A stretch of DNA of 64,000 bases from CAVVIO01 sp963748095 (lineage in GTDB: Bacteria > Bacteroidota > Bacteroidia > Bacteroidales > UBA10428). Both the position numbers and the translations under genes were made by a program. The DNA lies in the NCBI GenBank assembly GCA_963748095.1, contig CAVVIO010000017.1:1-64000 (forward strand). Reading direction: 5' to 3'. Below the pieces are notes generated by a model. That model was not told the DNA's origin. It saw only the letters and a list, made by a program, of their open reading frames with translations, and made no database searches. Positions 27,882 through 39,200 of this stretch are shown in pieces. Numbering within the stretch: the first letter of the stretch is position 1; each line of letters starts with the position of its first letter.

Positions 27882-28363
27882 ATGGCAAAAAAAATGATTT
27901 CAATTTCGTTAATGGCGATTTTCATTGGGCTTTCTTTCTTTCTTCTAATGTTGCGAAAGCCCAGGATATCAGTAAGACAGAAATGGCAGGAAAAGTTTCT
28001 GTTACTATGAAGGTTCTGCCGGCAGAACATTTCAAGGGCCCCGGCGCCGAAATGAAATGGGATGGTGGCGCAAATCCCGATCTGATGAGCAATGCATCAA
28101 AACCCAATCACCACCTCGTTGCATTTTTAAAGGAAGGGGGGAAACCGGTTGAAAACGCATCGGTTAACATTAGTTATCGCGAGCTTTCCCCGAAAAAAGG
28201 CAGTTGGGAGACGTTGCCGGTAGCCCGCATGCATGTAGCCGGTAAAGGGCTGGCAACCACACATTATGGCAATAACCTGTGGCTGGCAAAAGGGGAGTAT
28301 GAAGCCCGTGTAACGGTAAACAATAACCCGTCAGCTTTATTCCGTTTCGATTTAACAAAATAA
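27882..28363 (+). CDS. Exported protein of unknown function, frameshift in a CTTT repeat of the signal peptide
   Basis: ATG 27882 begins MAKKMISISLMAIFIGLS, a signal peptide, but the frame is lost in GGGCTTTCTTTCTTTCTTCT at about 27928-27946. The other frame continues SSNVAKAQDISKTEMAGKV and on to FRFDLTK at 28363. The mature domain (about 125 aa) has NHHLVAFLKEGGKPVENASV, W..LPVARM and KGEYEARVTVNNNPS, resembling a periplasmic YtkA-like/Ig-like domain; I cannot name the function. The tetranucleotide tract makes both slipped-strand phase variation and sequence error possible. A strong terminator follows. Confidence 0.6.
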
Positions 28364-28383
28364 ACGGATTTTCATACATTAGG

Positions 28384-28421
28384 CAGCCCTTCATGTAACA
28401 GGTACATGAAGGACTGTTTTT
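28384..28421 (+). terminator. Rho-independent terminator
   Basis: CAGCCCTTCATGTA (28384-28397) pairs with TACATGAAGGACTG (28403-28416) with one mismatch, followed by TTTTT. It ends the gene at 27882. Confidence 0.85.
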
Positions 28422-28630
28422 GTGACTTATAAAAACAAAGTCTTTCAATACTTTTAAAAACCCTGAATCATCAAGGGTTGTATTATCAAATTTAACTTAT
28501 TATTTGTTCATAACCCAATCAATAAACTACCTTAAACCGGCGGCTTTGAGATGATTGCATCTATCCTCAGTTATTATCTTCTATCAGAAATTGCTGTCTT
28601 ACTGATATAAGGGATTATATAATAAAAACC

Positions 28631-28682
28631 TATCCATCCTGTAAAATAAAAATCATTCGGATCGTGTTCAGACAACACAGGA
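28631..28682. repeat. Dispersed intergenic repeat, copy R7 (5' part only)
   Basis: TCCATCCTGTAAAATAAAAATC and GATCGTGTTCAGACAACA match the first module of R3 and R4. The gap 28364-28795 otherwise has only the terminator and the candidate promoter below. Confidence 0.55.
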
Positions 28683-28747
28683 TGCTGTTTTATCAATGAA
28701 ATAAAGTTCATATACCGGCATAAGATAATAGTTTTTAGTGCAATGAC

Positions 28748-28778
28748 TTGATTCAAATTGTGTTTTTTTTTATATTTA
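28748..28778 (+). promoter_or_regulatory. Candidate Bacteroidota-type promoter
   Basis: TTG at 28748-28750 and TATATTTA at 28771-28778 fit a -33/-7 pair with a 20-bp spacer, 18 bp upstream of the start codon at 28796. The last G of TAnnTTTG is A here. Confidence 0.4.
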
Positions 28779-28795
28779 GAAAAAAAATATAAGTT

Positions 28796-29155
28796 ATGGG
28801 AAGAAATTGTCTGGAATGCGGCGATCATATAACCGGAAGAATAGATAAGAAATTTTGTTCAGACCAATGCCGCAACGCGTATAACAACAAGTATAATGCT
28901 GATTATAACAGGTATGTGAAGAAAATACATTATATACTCAGGAAAAACCGAAGGATCCTGGCCGATTTCAATCCCGACGGGAAATCGAAAATACATAAGA
29001 CCCGTCTGCTTGAGAATGGATTTAATTTCAGTTATTATACCAACACATACAATACAAAAAACGGCAATGTTTATTATTTTTGCTATGATCAGGGGTACCT
29101 CGCCATCGACGATAATTATTATGCGCTGGTACACCGGCAGGAATATGTTTCGTGA
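28796..29155 (+). CDS. Small zinc-ribbon protein (119 aa)
   Basis: The N-terminus MGRNCLECGDHITGR..KKFCSDQC has two CxxC-type pairs (C5/C8 and C21/C25 spacing CxxxC) forming a zinc ribbon. The remainder is basic and then aromatic-rich (KIHYILRKNRRILADFNPDG, FNFSYYTNTY, VYYFCYDQGYLAI). Proteins of this layout are widespread and uncharacterised in Bacteroidota; the family is DUF2116-like in its ribbon only. It is 18 bp before the methyltransferase gene and probably cotranscribed with it. Confidence 0.75.
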   Translation: MGRNCLECGDHITGRIDKKFCSDQCRNAYNNKYNADYNRYVKKIHYILRKNRRILADFNPDGKSKIHKTRLLENGFNFSYYTNTYNTKNGNVYYFCYDQGYLAIDDNYYALVHRQEYVS

Positions 29156-29173
29156 TATTTAAATTCTATTATC

Positions 29174-29944
29174 ATGTCAAAATCTTCCCAAATAGAATAT
29201 CCCGACTATTTTGCACGCTTCTATGATCTGATTTATTCTCATATACGGAAAGGTGTTGATACAGCCTATTTTCTGGATAAAATCGTTGCCATGGAAGGTT
29301 CGGTATTGGAAATTGGTGTGGGAACCGGCAGGTTCTTTATTGAAGCTTTGCTAGCCGGGGCCGATATTTATGGAGTAGACATCAGTCCTGCAATGATCGA
29401 TGTTTTGAAAAAAAAGCTGCCACCGGGTCAGCATTCCCGGGTAAGTGTAGCGGATGCGACAGAAATGAAGCTCGACCGTAAATTTGCATTGATCGTTGCT
29501 CCTTTCCGCATGATGTCGCATATTATCGATACGAAAGATCAGTTACGCTTTCTGAATAATGTCCACGACCACCTTCTGGATGGCGGCATTTTTATTTTCG
29601 ATCTGTTTGTTCCTGACCCACGGCTATTGGCAGATGGTATTAACGGGCAGGTGGACTTTGACGGTGAGCACATGCCCGGTAAACGACTTCAGAGAGTGGT
29701 CAGCTCTTATCCCGATATAGTGAATCAGTTGCTGGATGTGACCATGAAATTTATATGGGAAGAAGAAGACAAACAAATGGAAAAAACGTGGAATTTCAAA
29801 ATGCGGTTTTACTTCCGATATGAACTGGAATACCTGGTAAATAAATCCTTACTCGAACTGGTAACTATTTTTGGCGATTACAAAGAACATCCTTTAACTC
29901 CGCAATCGAAAGATTTTATTGTGGTGTGTAAAAGAAATGGATGA
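29174..29944 (+). CDS. Class I SAM-dependent methyltransferase
   Basis: The 256-aa protein has motif I LEIGVGTGRF (about 45-54), motif II-like GADIYGVDISPAMID, and the post-motif VADATEMKL. This is a Methyltransf_25/11-type fold. The substrate is not visible. The start MSKSSQIEYPDYFARFYDLI is typical: 'yDxi' motif precedes the SAM-binding fold. It follows the zinc-ribbon gene by 18 bp. Small-molecule methylation is most likely by family; no RNA- or protein-binding addition is seen. Confidence 0.85.
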   Translation: MSKSSQIEYPDYFARFYDLIYSHIRKGVDTAYFLDKIVAMEGSVLEIGVGTGRFFIEALLAGADIYGVDISPAMIDVLKKKLPPGQHSRVSVADATEMKLDRKFALIVAPFRMMSHIIDTKDQLRFLNNVHDHLLDGGIFIFDLFVPDPRLLADGINGQVDFDGEHMPGKRLQRVVSSYPDIVNQLLDVTMKFIWEEEDKQMEKTWNFKMRFYFRYELEYLVNKSLLELVTIFGDYKEHPLTPQSKDFIVVCKRNG

Positions 29945-30030
29945 AAATTTTTTTTGGGATTTAAAACAGTCCAAAATAGTTGGTTAATTTTGATAATACA
30001 AATTAAGTATTGACTAAATGAAATTGTGTT

Positions 30031-30789
30031 ATGAGAAGGATTAGAGTTGTTTCAGTACTGTTAATATTTGTTGTTATCCTGGCTTTTTCATCAGGCTGTT
30101 CAAAAGATAAATCAAAACCGGCTGACAATTATAAGTTACCCGGCTTTGCTGATAGTACCATTAACCTGAATGTACCGGAAGGATTGAAAAATTCTCCGGA
30201 TGTGCATGCTAAATATGTGGTTTCGGAAATACAGGCTGTTACAGATATGTCCGGTTTCCTGGGGAATTTTGTTCCCCCTGATAATGCAGTTAACAACAAC
30301 GGTGTATATCAATGGTCAATCCCTTATGATGGCAATACCATCACTTTTTACTGGCAGTATAAAGATGAAACCGTTAAAAATACCTGGACAGAGCAGGTCC
30401 AATTTAATGACGACAGTACCAGGTATGATTTTGTAAGTGCCTGGGAATCTAAAACAAGCGAGACAGGGGAGGTTGTATATAATTTCAACTGGACATGTGC
30501 TGATCCCAATAATAATGATAATCAAAATAATTGTCAGGATTTATACTATACATATAGTTGGAATACCGCCGCAAACGGGACCTTTACATTCAAAAAGGAT
30601 TGGCAATCCTCTCAGTCTGCTATAGATTTATATAATTATGAGTTTGTTAGTAATGCCGATGGATCGGGTAGCCTGAAAGAATATAACCAGGGTAACCTGT
30701 ATATGGATATTGAGTGGGATAGTCAGGGGAACGGCACCTGGACACAATATTCAGGAGACACCTCACAGTCTGGCAGTTGGAGCGTATAG
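30031..30789 (+). CDS. Hypothetical lipoprotein (252 aa)
   Basis: The signal VLLIFVVILAFSSGC places the lipid-modified Cys at residue 23. The mature part is rich in Trp, Tyr and Asn (QWSIPYDGNTITFYWQYKD, VVYNFNWTCADPNNND, WNTAANGTFTFKKDW), a repetitive antiparallel beta design resembling small beta-sheet repeats. There is no recognised domain. It stands between the methyltransferase gene and a terminator, so it is likely a separate unit. Function unknown. Confidence 0.7.
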   Translation: MRRIRVVSVLLIFVVILAFSSGCSKDKSKPADNYKLPGFADSTINLNVPEGLKNSPDVHAKYVVSEIQAVTDMSGFLGNFVPPDNAVNNNGVYQWSIPYDGNTITFYWQYKDETVKNTWTEQVQFNDDSTRYDFVSAWESKTSETGEVVYNFNWTCADPNNNDNQNNCQDLYYTYSWNTAANGTFTFKKDWQSSQSAIDLYNYEFVSNADGSGSLKEYNQGNLYMDIEWDSQGNGTWTQYSGDTSQSGSWSV

Positions 30790-30814
30790 CAAAATAATTG
30801 TTTATTCATCAGTG

Positions 30815-30845
30815 AACCTTTGCCAATTGCAAAGGTTTTCTTTTT
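30815..30845 (+). terminator. Rho-independent terminator
   Basis: AACCTTTGC (30815-30823) pairs with GCAAAGGTT (30829-30837), followed by TTCTTTTT. It ends the lipoprotein gene at 30031. Confidence 0.85.
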
Positions 30846-30904
30846 ATTTCCATTGGTTTTATAATCTTATAAATACTAATTTTGGAAGTTAAAATGAAAA
30901 GTTG

Positions 30905-31903
30905 ATGATAGATCAAAGTTCATCCATAGCAGTTCTGGGAGGAGGAAGCTGGGCTACAGCCCTTGTAAAGATACTTTCGATAAATGCTGATTCCCTGAAT
31001 TGGTATATCCGGGATATGGAAAATATCGAATTCATCAGAAAACATCATCACAATAAAAAATATTTAACTTCGGTAGAGTTGCCGGTTGATAAAATTAAGT
31101 TTTTCGATAATATTTCCGATGCTATCAGAACGGCAGATATCCTGATATTTGCTATTCCTACTCCTTTTTTAAAAGACTCTATTGCTAAATACACCGGTAA
31201 GTTTAAAAACAAATTCATTGTCTCAGCCATTAAAGGGATTGTTCCGGGTGATAACCTCACAGTAGCAGAATTTTTTAATTCTTATTACGATGTTCCGTTT
31301 TCGTCGATTGGTATAATCTCGGGGCCTTGTCATGCTGAAGAAATTGCCCTTGAGCGGCTGTCTTACCTGACTATTTCGTGTAAAAGTCTTAAGAACGCCG
31401 AAATAATTGCAGAAAAGCTGAGATGCTCTTTTGTGAAGGCAAATATATCCAGTGATATTTATGGGACTGAATACGCAGCAGTTTTGAAAAATATATTTGC
31501 CATAGCTTCAGGTATCTCCCACGGCCTGGGATATGGCGACAACTTTCAGGCAGTACTTGTATCCAATGCTTCACAGGAGATCAAACGATTTCTTGATATT
31601 ACCTATAAAAAGAGCCGCAAATTAAACAGTTCTCCTTACCTGGGCGACCTGCTGGTGACATCGTATTCCCAGTTTAGCCGGAATCGTACTTTTGGTACCA
31701 TGATAGGGAAAGGATATTCCGTAAAGTCGGCCCAGCTTGAGATGAACATGATAGCAGAAGGTTATTATGCTGTTGCCTGTATTAAAGAGATAAATGCCAA
31801 ATTCAATGTGAAAATGCCAATTGCCGATGCAGTATATAATATCTTATATGATAAAATTTCTCCGGCAATTGAGATTAAATTATTATCAGAAAAATTACGT
31901 TAA
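30905..31903 (+). CDS. gpsA: Glycerol-3-phosphate dehydrogenase [NAD(P)+]
   Basis: The 332-aa protein begins with a Rossmann motif SIAVLGGGSWATALVKIL and has SAIKGIVPG (catalytic Lys region), ISGPCHAEEIA and LKNIFAIASGISHGLGYGDN, all typical of GpsA. It makes sn-glycerol-3-phosphate from dihydroxyacetone phosphate for phospholipid synthesis. Start: ATG 30905 directly follows an in-frame TTG, and I prefer ATG. The downstream pgi gene starts 16 bp after its stop, so the two are likely an operon; the pair is often adjacent in Bacteroidota. No defect seen. Confidence 0.95.
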   Translation: MIDQSSSIAVLGGGSWATALVKILSINADSLNWYIRDMENIEFIRKHHHNKKYLTSVELPVDKIKFFDNISDAIRTADILIFAIPTPFLKDSIAKYTGKFKNKFIVSAIKGIVPGDNLTVAEFFNSYYDVPFSSIGIISGPCHAEEIALERLSYLTISCKSLKNAEIIAEKLRCSFVKANISSDIYGTEYAAVLKNIFAIASGISHGLGYGDNFQAVLVSNASQEIKRFLDITYKKSRKLNSSPYLGDLLVTSYSQFSRNRTFGTMIGKGYSVKSAQLEMNMIAEGYYAVACIKEINAKFNVKMPIADAVYNILYDKISPAIEIKLLSEKLR

Positions 31904-31918
31904 TTAATAATTATACAG

Positions 31919-33263
31919 ATGGAAAATTTACAATTAAATATTGATAAGGTTTATGATTTTGTCTCAAGAGATGAGATCTACAGTAAAAAAGAAAAAGCAG
32001 AAAAATGCAATCTCGATCTTCATCAAAAGACGGGCAGGGGCAGCGATTTTCTTGGATGGGTCGATCTTCCTTCCGCTATAAATGATAATGACATTGCAGG
32101 GATCAGGCAATTAGCCGATTCTCTTAAAAGTAAAATCGATTTTATGGTGGTAATTGGTATCGGAGGGTCGTACCTTGGCGCCAGGGCAGTGTACGAAGCT
32201 TTGTCACACTCATTTGCCGGTTTAAAAGGGAAGGGTGAATTTCCGCAGTTGCTCTTTGCCGGACAGAACATTGGTGAGGATTACATGGTGGAATTGCTCG
32301 ATGTACTTGAAACAAAGAATTATGGTATAACAGTAATATCAAAGTCGGGAACAACAACCGAACCGGCTTTGGCATTTCAGAATACTTAAAGAACATCTTG
32401 AAAAAAAGGTCGGTAAAGAAAAATCGAGAGAACGGATAATTGCCATCACCGATGCAAATAAAGGAGCATTGCGCACACTTGCCGATCAGGAAGGGTATAA
32501 AACTTATGTGATACCCGATGATGTAGGAGGAAGGTATTCGGTACTCACACCGGTAGGGCTGGTTCCCCTGGCTATAGGTGGTATAGATATAGAAAAACTG
32601 GTTGCGGGAGCAAGAAAAATGGAAACAATGACCAGCAGGGATGTTGATTTTGAGAATAATCCTTCGGCAATATATGCAGCAACAAGAAATGCACTGCATC
32701 AGAAAGGGAAAAAGATTGAGATCCTTGTAAATTTTGAAAACAGGCTTCATTATTTTTCCGAATGGTGGAAGCAGCTTTATGGAGAAAGTGAAGGAAAAGA
32801 GGGAAAAGGAATCTATCCTTCAAGTGTGGATTTTACCACCGATCTTCATTCCATGGGACAATACATTCAGGAAGGTGCACGAATATTGATGGAAACGGTG
32901 ATTTCTGTTAAAGAAACAAAGCACAAGCTTACCGTTCCAAAGGAAGAAAGCAACCTTGATAAATTAAATTACCTGGCAGGAAAAAGAATCGACGAGGTAA
33001 ATAAAATGGCTGAACTGGGCACTCAGATTGCCCATGTAGACGGGGGTGTTCCTAATATTCATGTTGAAATACCTAAACTGGATGCTTACTACCTGGGGCA
33101 ACTGATCTATTTTTTTGAAAAGGCTTGTGGTATTAGCGGATATCTTTTAGGAATCAACCCGTTTGATCAACCGGGGGTGGAAGCTTATAAAAAGAATATG
33201 TTTGCTTTACTTGAAAAACCGGGATTTGAAGAAGAAACGAAAAAAATAAAAGCACGTCTATAG
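31919..33263 (+). CDS. pgi: Glucose-6-phosphate isomerase, one frameshift
   Basis: The first part (31919-32389) has the Pgi signature VVIGIGGSYLGARAVYEAL and VISKSGTTTEPALAF. A frame change near 32376-32380 (GCATTTCAGAATAC) leads to RILKEHLEKKVGKEKS and continues to 33263, including DVGGRYSVLTPVGLVPLA, the Pgi signature 1-like FTTDLHSMGQYIQEG and NPFDQPGVEAYKKNMF. Total about 448 aa, the Bacillus/Thermotoga-type short form. Pgi is central to glycolysis, so an error in the sequence is more probable than true loss. It converges on the metallopeptidase gene with a shared terminator. Confidence 0.93.
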
Positions 33264-36200
33264 TGGATCAAGGATATTAGTGGTTTTCAGACAAAAAAAT
33301 CCGGGAAGTGTCACCGGATTTTTTATTTTTTTAATTATTGATCGGAATACTGTTGTATTATCTGTGAACTTTACTTCAAGAATATACGTTCCGTTTTTTA
33401 ATAGACCTGTCTTCAGTGTCAACTCATATCCGGTTTTCACGGATTCTTTATACAATATCAATGTGCCGGAAACTGAATAAATTTTTACAGATGCAATACT
33501 TTTCCCGGAATTTTTTGTGGAAATAGTAAGAGAATTTTCAATCGGAACCGGGAAGATTATAATTCCTTCATTACTGTAAATATTTCTAATGCCGGTTCCC
33601 GATTCCACGTGAACAGTATACGGACAGATTACCGGAGCACCTTTCCCGTCTGTAGCTGTCAAATAAGCGGTTGTTGATCCTTCTCCTAATGGCAGAACAA
33701 CTAAATAATTGTCAATTACACTCATTCCGACACTGGAGGTATCCGTATATTTCACACCATACGTAAGCCTGTCACTATCCGGATCGGAGAAGAATCTGCT
33801 CATGTCAACTGAGAATGGAGGTGAATTTATATTAATTGTAGTATCCACTGAAAATACTTTTGCCTCAGGGTTGTTATTATCCTGAACAAGTACACTAAAT
33901 TCCTGATTTGTATTTTCCAGTCCATCACTGGCCTTAACAGTGATTTGAACACTTCCTGTATCTTTTGGATAAAGGATCAGTGTATCGTCTTCACTTACTG
34001 CGGTTGTTAGTATTTTGGAGTCTGTTGAAGTGGATGTGTAAGTCAGTTTGTCGTAGTCCAGATCAAAGAATTTATCCGAAAGACCCATTTTGACTGAGTT
34101 TTGAGTTATATAGATAGCCTGGTCGCTGAATTGTTCTTTGACTTCAGGGGCATTATTTCTTTTCACTTGCAAAGTTACAGGTACATGAATTTCATTATTT
34201 ACAGGATCATTGCTATTTAAGATAATACGTGAAAAGTAATTTCCACCTGTTAAATCTTTAGCTGAGACTGAAAGAGTAACATTATCAGAGCTCCCGGCTG
34301 CAATATCTGATTTAAAAGTGTCAGAGTGAATCCACTTGGGTGTCCCTTCCGTAATCCTGATGAACTTTTTCATTATATCTCCTATTGTTGATTCATCAAT
34401 TTTATAGCCTGCTTCTCCTGAGAATAATAAGTAATATATCCTTTCCTGTTGTTCCAAATTGTAAACACAATGAAGGTCGGAACCCAGAGATGTATAATAT
34501 GACTGATACGGATTGCCCGTGTTCTTTATAATTATCAGATGAATTACGGAAGGAGTAACACAGTTGTATACCCTTTTCACAAATCCGATATAGTTGATAC
34601 CGTTATACTCCCACTCTAATTGGAATCCGTCAACTTGTCCGTATGAGGAATTACCGAGGGAACCGTCGATATAAAATTTACTTATATTGTTAACATCACT
34701 GGCAAATACAAATAGCCCGGGATATTTTCTTGTAAAATATTGTCCACCGTTGCCCAGATACAAAGTTTGTACTATTTCATTGTCTGAATATTCCAGTGAA
34801 CAGGAATTCATATACATGATATTTCCATTTGAATACATATTAAAACCACCGTTTGGAATACTGTATCCGGTTATACCATCAGTAAAATCATATCGTTTAG
34901 TGATCATTGTATTAATTACCTGATATCCGGCATTCAAATTGTTTAATACTATATCCAGGTCATTGCAAGAACTGTCTGCAAGTAATTGACTGTCATTCAT
35001 GAAGGTTGAGTCACATTTTTCCATAAGCATGTTATAACTTAGTGTACTTTTACCTTCGGAATTGTCAATTATTAGTGACCTTGTTGTAGTTGATCCTGAT
35101 TTTAACCGGATAGTTATTCCACTGGTATCAACATTCATTACAGGAGGTTCGGCGGCGGTTGCCATAAGTACTACTGTGCGTGAATATGAAATACCAATAT
35201 CCCCGTTAACAATAAGATTACTTATAATATCACCAGTATTTTCAGGTTGATATTCAAGTAAGATATAGTCAGATTTTCCTGGCTGAATAGTGGAAGGAAC
35301 ACTGGCAATTTTAAATTCATTGTTACTTGCGGATGCTGAAGAAATAGTAAAGGATTCAATACCATTGTTATAGATTAATAACGGAACTCTTTTTTTATCT
35401 CCCAGGAAAACGGAACCAAAATCTAACGAATCATTCATTACGGGATCAGCTAAAGAGGTTACATTTAAACTTACCGGGAATCGGTATTCTGGCATTTCCG
35501 GATCGTTGTTTTTTATTTTCACACAAGATGTATAATTTCCACTTTTTAGATTTTCCGGATTAATTTTGAATGAAAAATGATCCGTATTTCCGGCCAAAAT
35601 TGTACTGTCCGTGTATTCATTGATTTTTAACCAGCCTGTTTTATTCAATAACCACTGAAAACTGTTTAATCCGAAATGAATATTGGATGAATAGATGCTT
35701 TCAAAGCAAGGTGAAGCAATAGCCTCAATTTTACCATTCCCCAGGAAGGAAGCAGAACAGTATATACTTGAATCAGTGTTTAAAATGACAGGTTTAGCAG
35801 GTGCAGTTACAGATAATGAATAATAACAATGATTGATATAATAATAATCAAGATTACGTGAAATATCATGGTCGGCAAAATTATATGTATTGCCGTTTGA
35901 TGATGAACCGTAAAGGTATTGAATGCCTGTTTCAGATAAAAGATCACTTAGGTATGAATTGAAATCTGATATATCAAGAACCACAGATCCTCCTTTTTGT
36001 ACCCAGGAACGAATAACCTGTGTTTCTTTAACTGTTTTATAATATCCGCCATCTATAACTAATACATCAATAGTATCAAGTACAGCCTTAGTAATTGTTC
36101 CTGTATAGTGCAAAACATTAGCGCCCCTATTTATAAGTTCGGATTCGATTCCATAAAGATAATGTTGAGTGTAATTAATATTTGTGAATTTTCAAAAGTG

Positions 36201-39200
36201 AAAACATTTGCAGAATCAGGATTAATTGTTTCAACTATCATATCATAAATATCCAGTTCACTGCCTCCTGATACATTATCAACTTGAATTGTAGCACTAT
36301 CTTTTTCATTCGAATATATTTCAAAATTTATGGAGTCAGGTGTGACATTTATTACCGGGGGCATTACTGAGTTTGCATGCAGGTAAACCGCGGTTAAAGG
36401 ATGAACAGTGTCATTGCTGTGAATAAAGAGCGTGTCATTATATTCTTTGACAGAATCAGGAGTCATAAATATTAAGGGTACATTCATGTTCAGGAGAGAT
36501 ATTTATTTCGGTTGTATTTGAAGAAAAAACAGCATCAGAGGTATAAACTGTGTCAATTATCAGGTTATCGGTTCCGGTGTTCGATATATTTAATTGTTGC
36601 ATCATCTGATCGCTGTGACCGTAAAATATCTTGCCATAATCGATGTGGTTTTTGTCAAGTTGTATTTTAGGAACCCCTGTAACTGTTAATTTAATAGGGA
36701 TCCGAATTTCCGTTCCCGATGTGTCATTGGTTTGTACTAGTAATTGTGTCGTATAATCTCCCCCATAGAGATAACTGGCATTAAATTTCATGGAGAGCGA
36801 ATCAGATGCGTTTACAGCCACGGTTCCTTCATCCGGTTCAACCGTTACCCATTTTCTTCCTAATGACCATTGTAAGAAATTACGGATCAACTGCTGGTGT
36901 CCGGTATCATAGTAATAGCTGGAATAAAACGGATAACCTACCATAGCCAGGATTTTTGATGTTGGCGTATTTGAAGCTGCTACATTTAATATTCCATTAC
37001 TACTATAAATTACCGGGAATGCATTATTTGTAACAGTAAGTCCGATATTACTGGAATGACTTTCATAGTATTGTGAAATATTTTCGGTAAGGATACCAGG
37101 AACTATAGATGATGCATATCCTGAATAGCAATAGTCATTATTATAACTTATACCTGCCGTATTCAATATCGTGTTGTACGGCGTATCATAATAATAATCG
37201 GATATAATCAGCGTCCCGCCGCGGTTTAACCAGTTGATTACGGAGTCTGTAGCTGCAGAAGACAGGCTGGAATGGTGATCAAGAATTAAGAGATCAATGG
37301 TGTCGAGTGTTCGTTCCCAATATGAATTTAAATTGTAAACATTAGCTCCTGATTGTATAAGATCATCTGAAAAATAATTATTGTATGAAATATACATTAA
37401 AACATTTCTACCCCGAAGAAATTGTGTGGAATCCATATTAGTCATTTGATCATCAAGGCTCAGGGAAGCTTTGTACATGAGGTCACCTTGTCCTCTCGCA
37501 TTATCAAGCACAACATAATTTGTGTCTTTTTGGCCTGTAAACAGATGCATCTTAACTGTGTCTTCCGACATGATCAGTTCTGGTGGAAGTTGGATGTTTA
37601 AATCTTTAGTAATTGAATCTTTTCCGGCACAATTTTCTACGTTAAGCTTAACAGGAGAAGTTCCCGATTCGCTGAACTTATGAGCAGCATTCTGTTTAAA
37701 GGATATCTCCTGATTGTCGAATGTCCACATCCATTTGTACGGATCATTAAGGGATGAATCGATCAATTGAATATTCCATGAAAAAGGTACCTCATTATAG
37801 TCACTGTGAAAGTTGGCGACAGGTAACGAACCACTCTGAATATGATTGCTTGTCCATGTTGCCTTGAAACCTGGATAAGTTGCAGAGCCATCCGAATGAA
37901 ATGTAATATACATTTTACCTGATATAGCAGTAACAGAATTTGGTAATGTAGATCCCGAAGTTGATAACAATTTTATTCCGGAGCTGTTTTCCCCATCATA
38001 TACAGTAAGGTAATCAAAACCACCTTCGGTGCGGAAGGATGAAAAGGAAAGTAATACGGTATCAGCACAGGGAGGCTCTATTAAAAAGGAATAATTTTCA
38101 TTGTTTTTGTAATATCCGTCTTCACCGCCAGAATCGAGAAGGATACCGGATTCAGTATTGGAATTATTATCCTGCCCCATTATGTAAGTGTTGGTAACAG
38201 AGATATAATCAGGGATAAATAAAGTATCACTTCCAAACTCGTTGGTTGCAACAAGCTGTACGTCATAACTTCCGGTTGCGTTATAAGTAACAACGGGATT
38301 CTGACTGGTGGCGGAAGAAGGAGTTGCTCCCTCAAATGTCCAGTGCCACGAGGTAGGGAATGAAGTTGACAAATCATTAAACTGAACGGATGTTCCGGAT
38401 TTGACAGTAATATCTTTCGCTTTAAAATTTACTCCGGGTTTACTGTTATTAGGTTCAATAGAAACGGAATAATCCTGGTATTGACTGGTTGAACTTGAAT
38501 TGCATCCGTTTAAAACAGCATTGTACATATTATCAACACCTACTCTCAAACGCAGGAGAGAATCATAATATGTTACCTGTGGTATGAAAATGGAATCAAG
38601 AAAATCTCCGGACTTATTTTGTGAACTATAAATAAGTTCATTGGTACTGAAAATTCCATTGGCATTTGCGTCCAGCCAAATAGATATATTTTTATTGTAA
38701 TAATTATCAACCTCCATTTCAATCGGATAGTAACGCCCTGCTGTTAAAGAAGTGGAATATTCGCAGCAAAAGTCATCATAACCATCCTGGATGTCATTAT
38801 TTACATTATTTATAGTTCCCAGAATGAATTTATATATTCCATAAGAGCTGACACTATCGTGCTCAGATGGTATACAGGCAGCACTTACCGGTTCCCCCTG
38901 ATTAGTTACTTCAATAAGATTATCGCGTTCAAGCGAATCACTAGAAGAACATGTGGCGGTCCCCGTTACTATTAATTTAACGGAGTAATTTCCTACCGTA
39001 TCCAATTGTAAGGCAGGAGAAGGGTCATTACTGAAAAGTTCATCATTAACATACCAGGAAAATTCTGATGCATTTGTGCTCTTATTAAAAAGTTGAATTG
39101 TTACCGGATAGGAACAGGAATGGGTCTGGGAGACATTAAAACCAGCTATTACTGCATCATTAAACGGAGTTCCTACACCTACAGCATACCATGCATTAGT

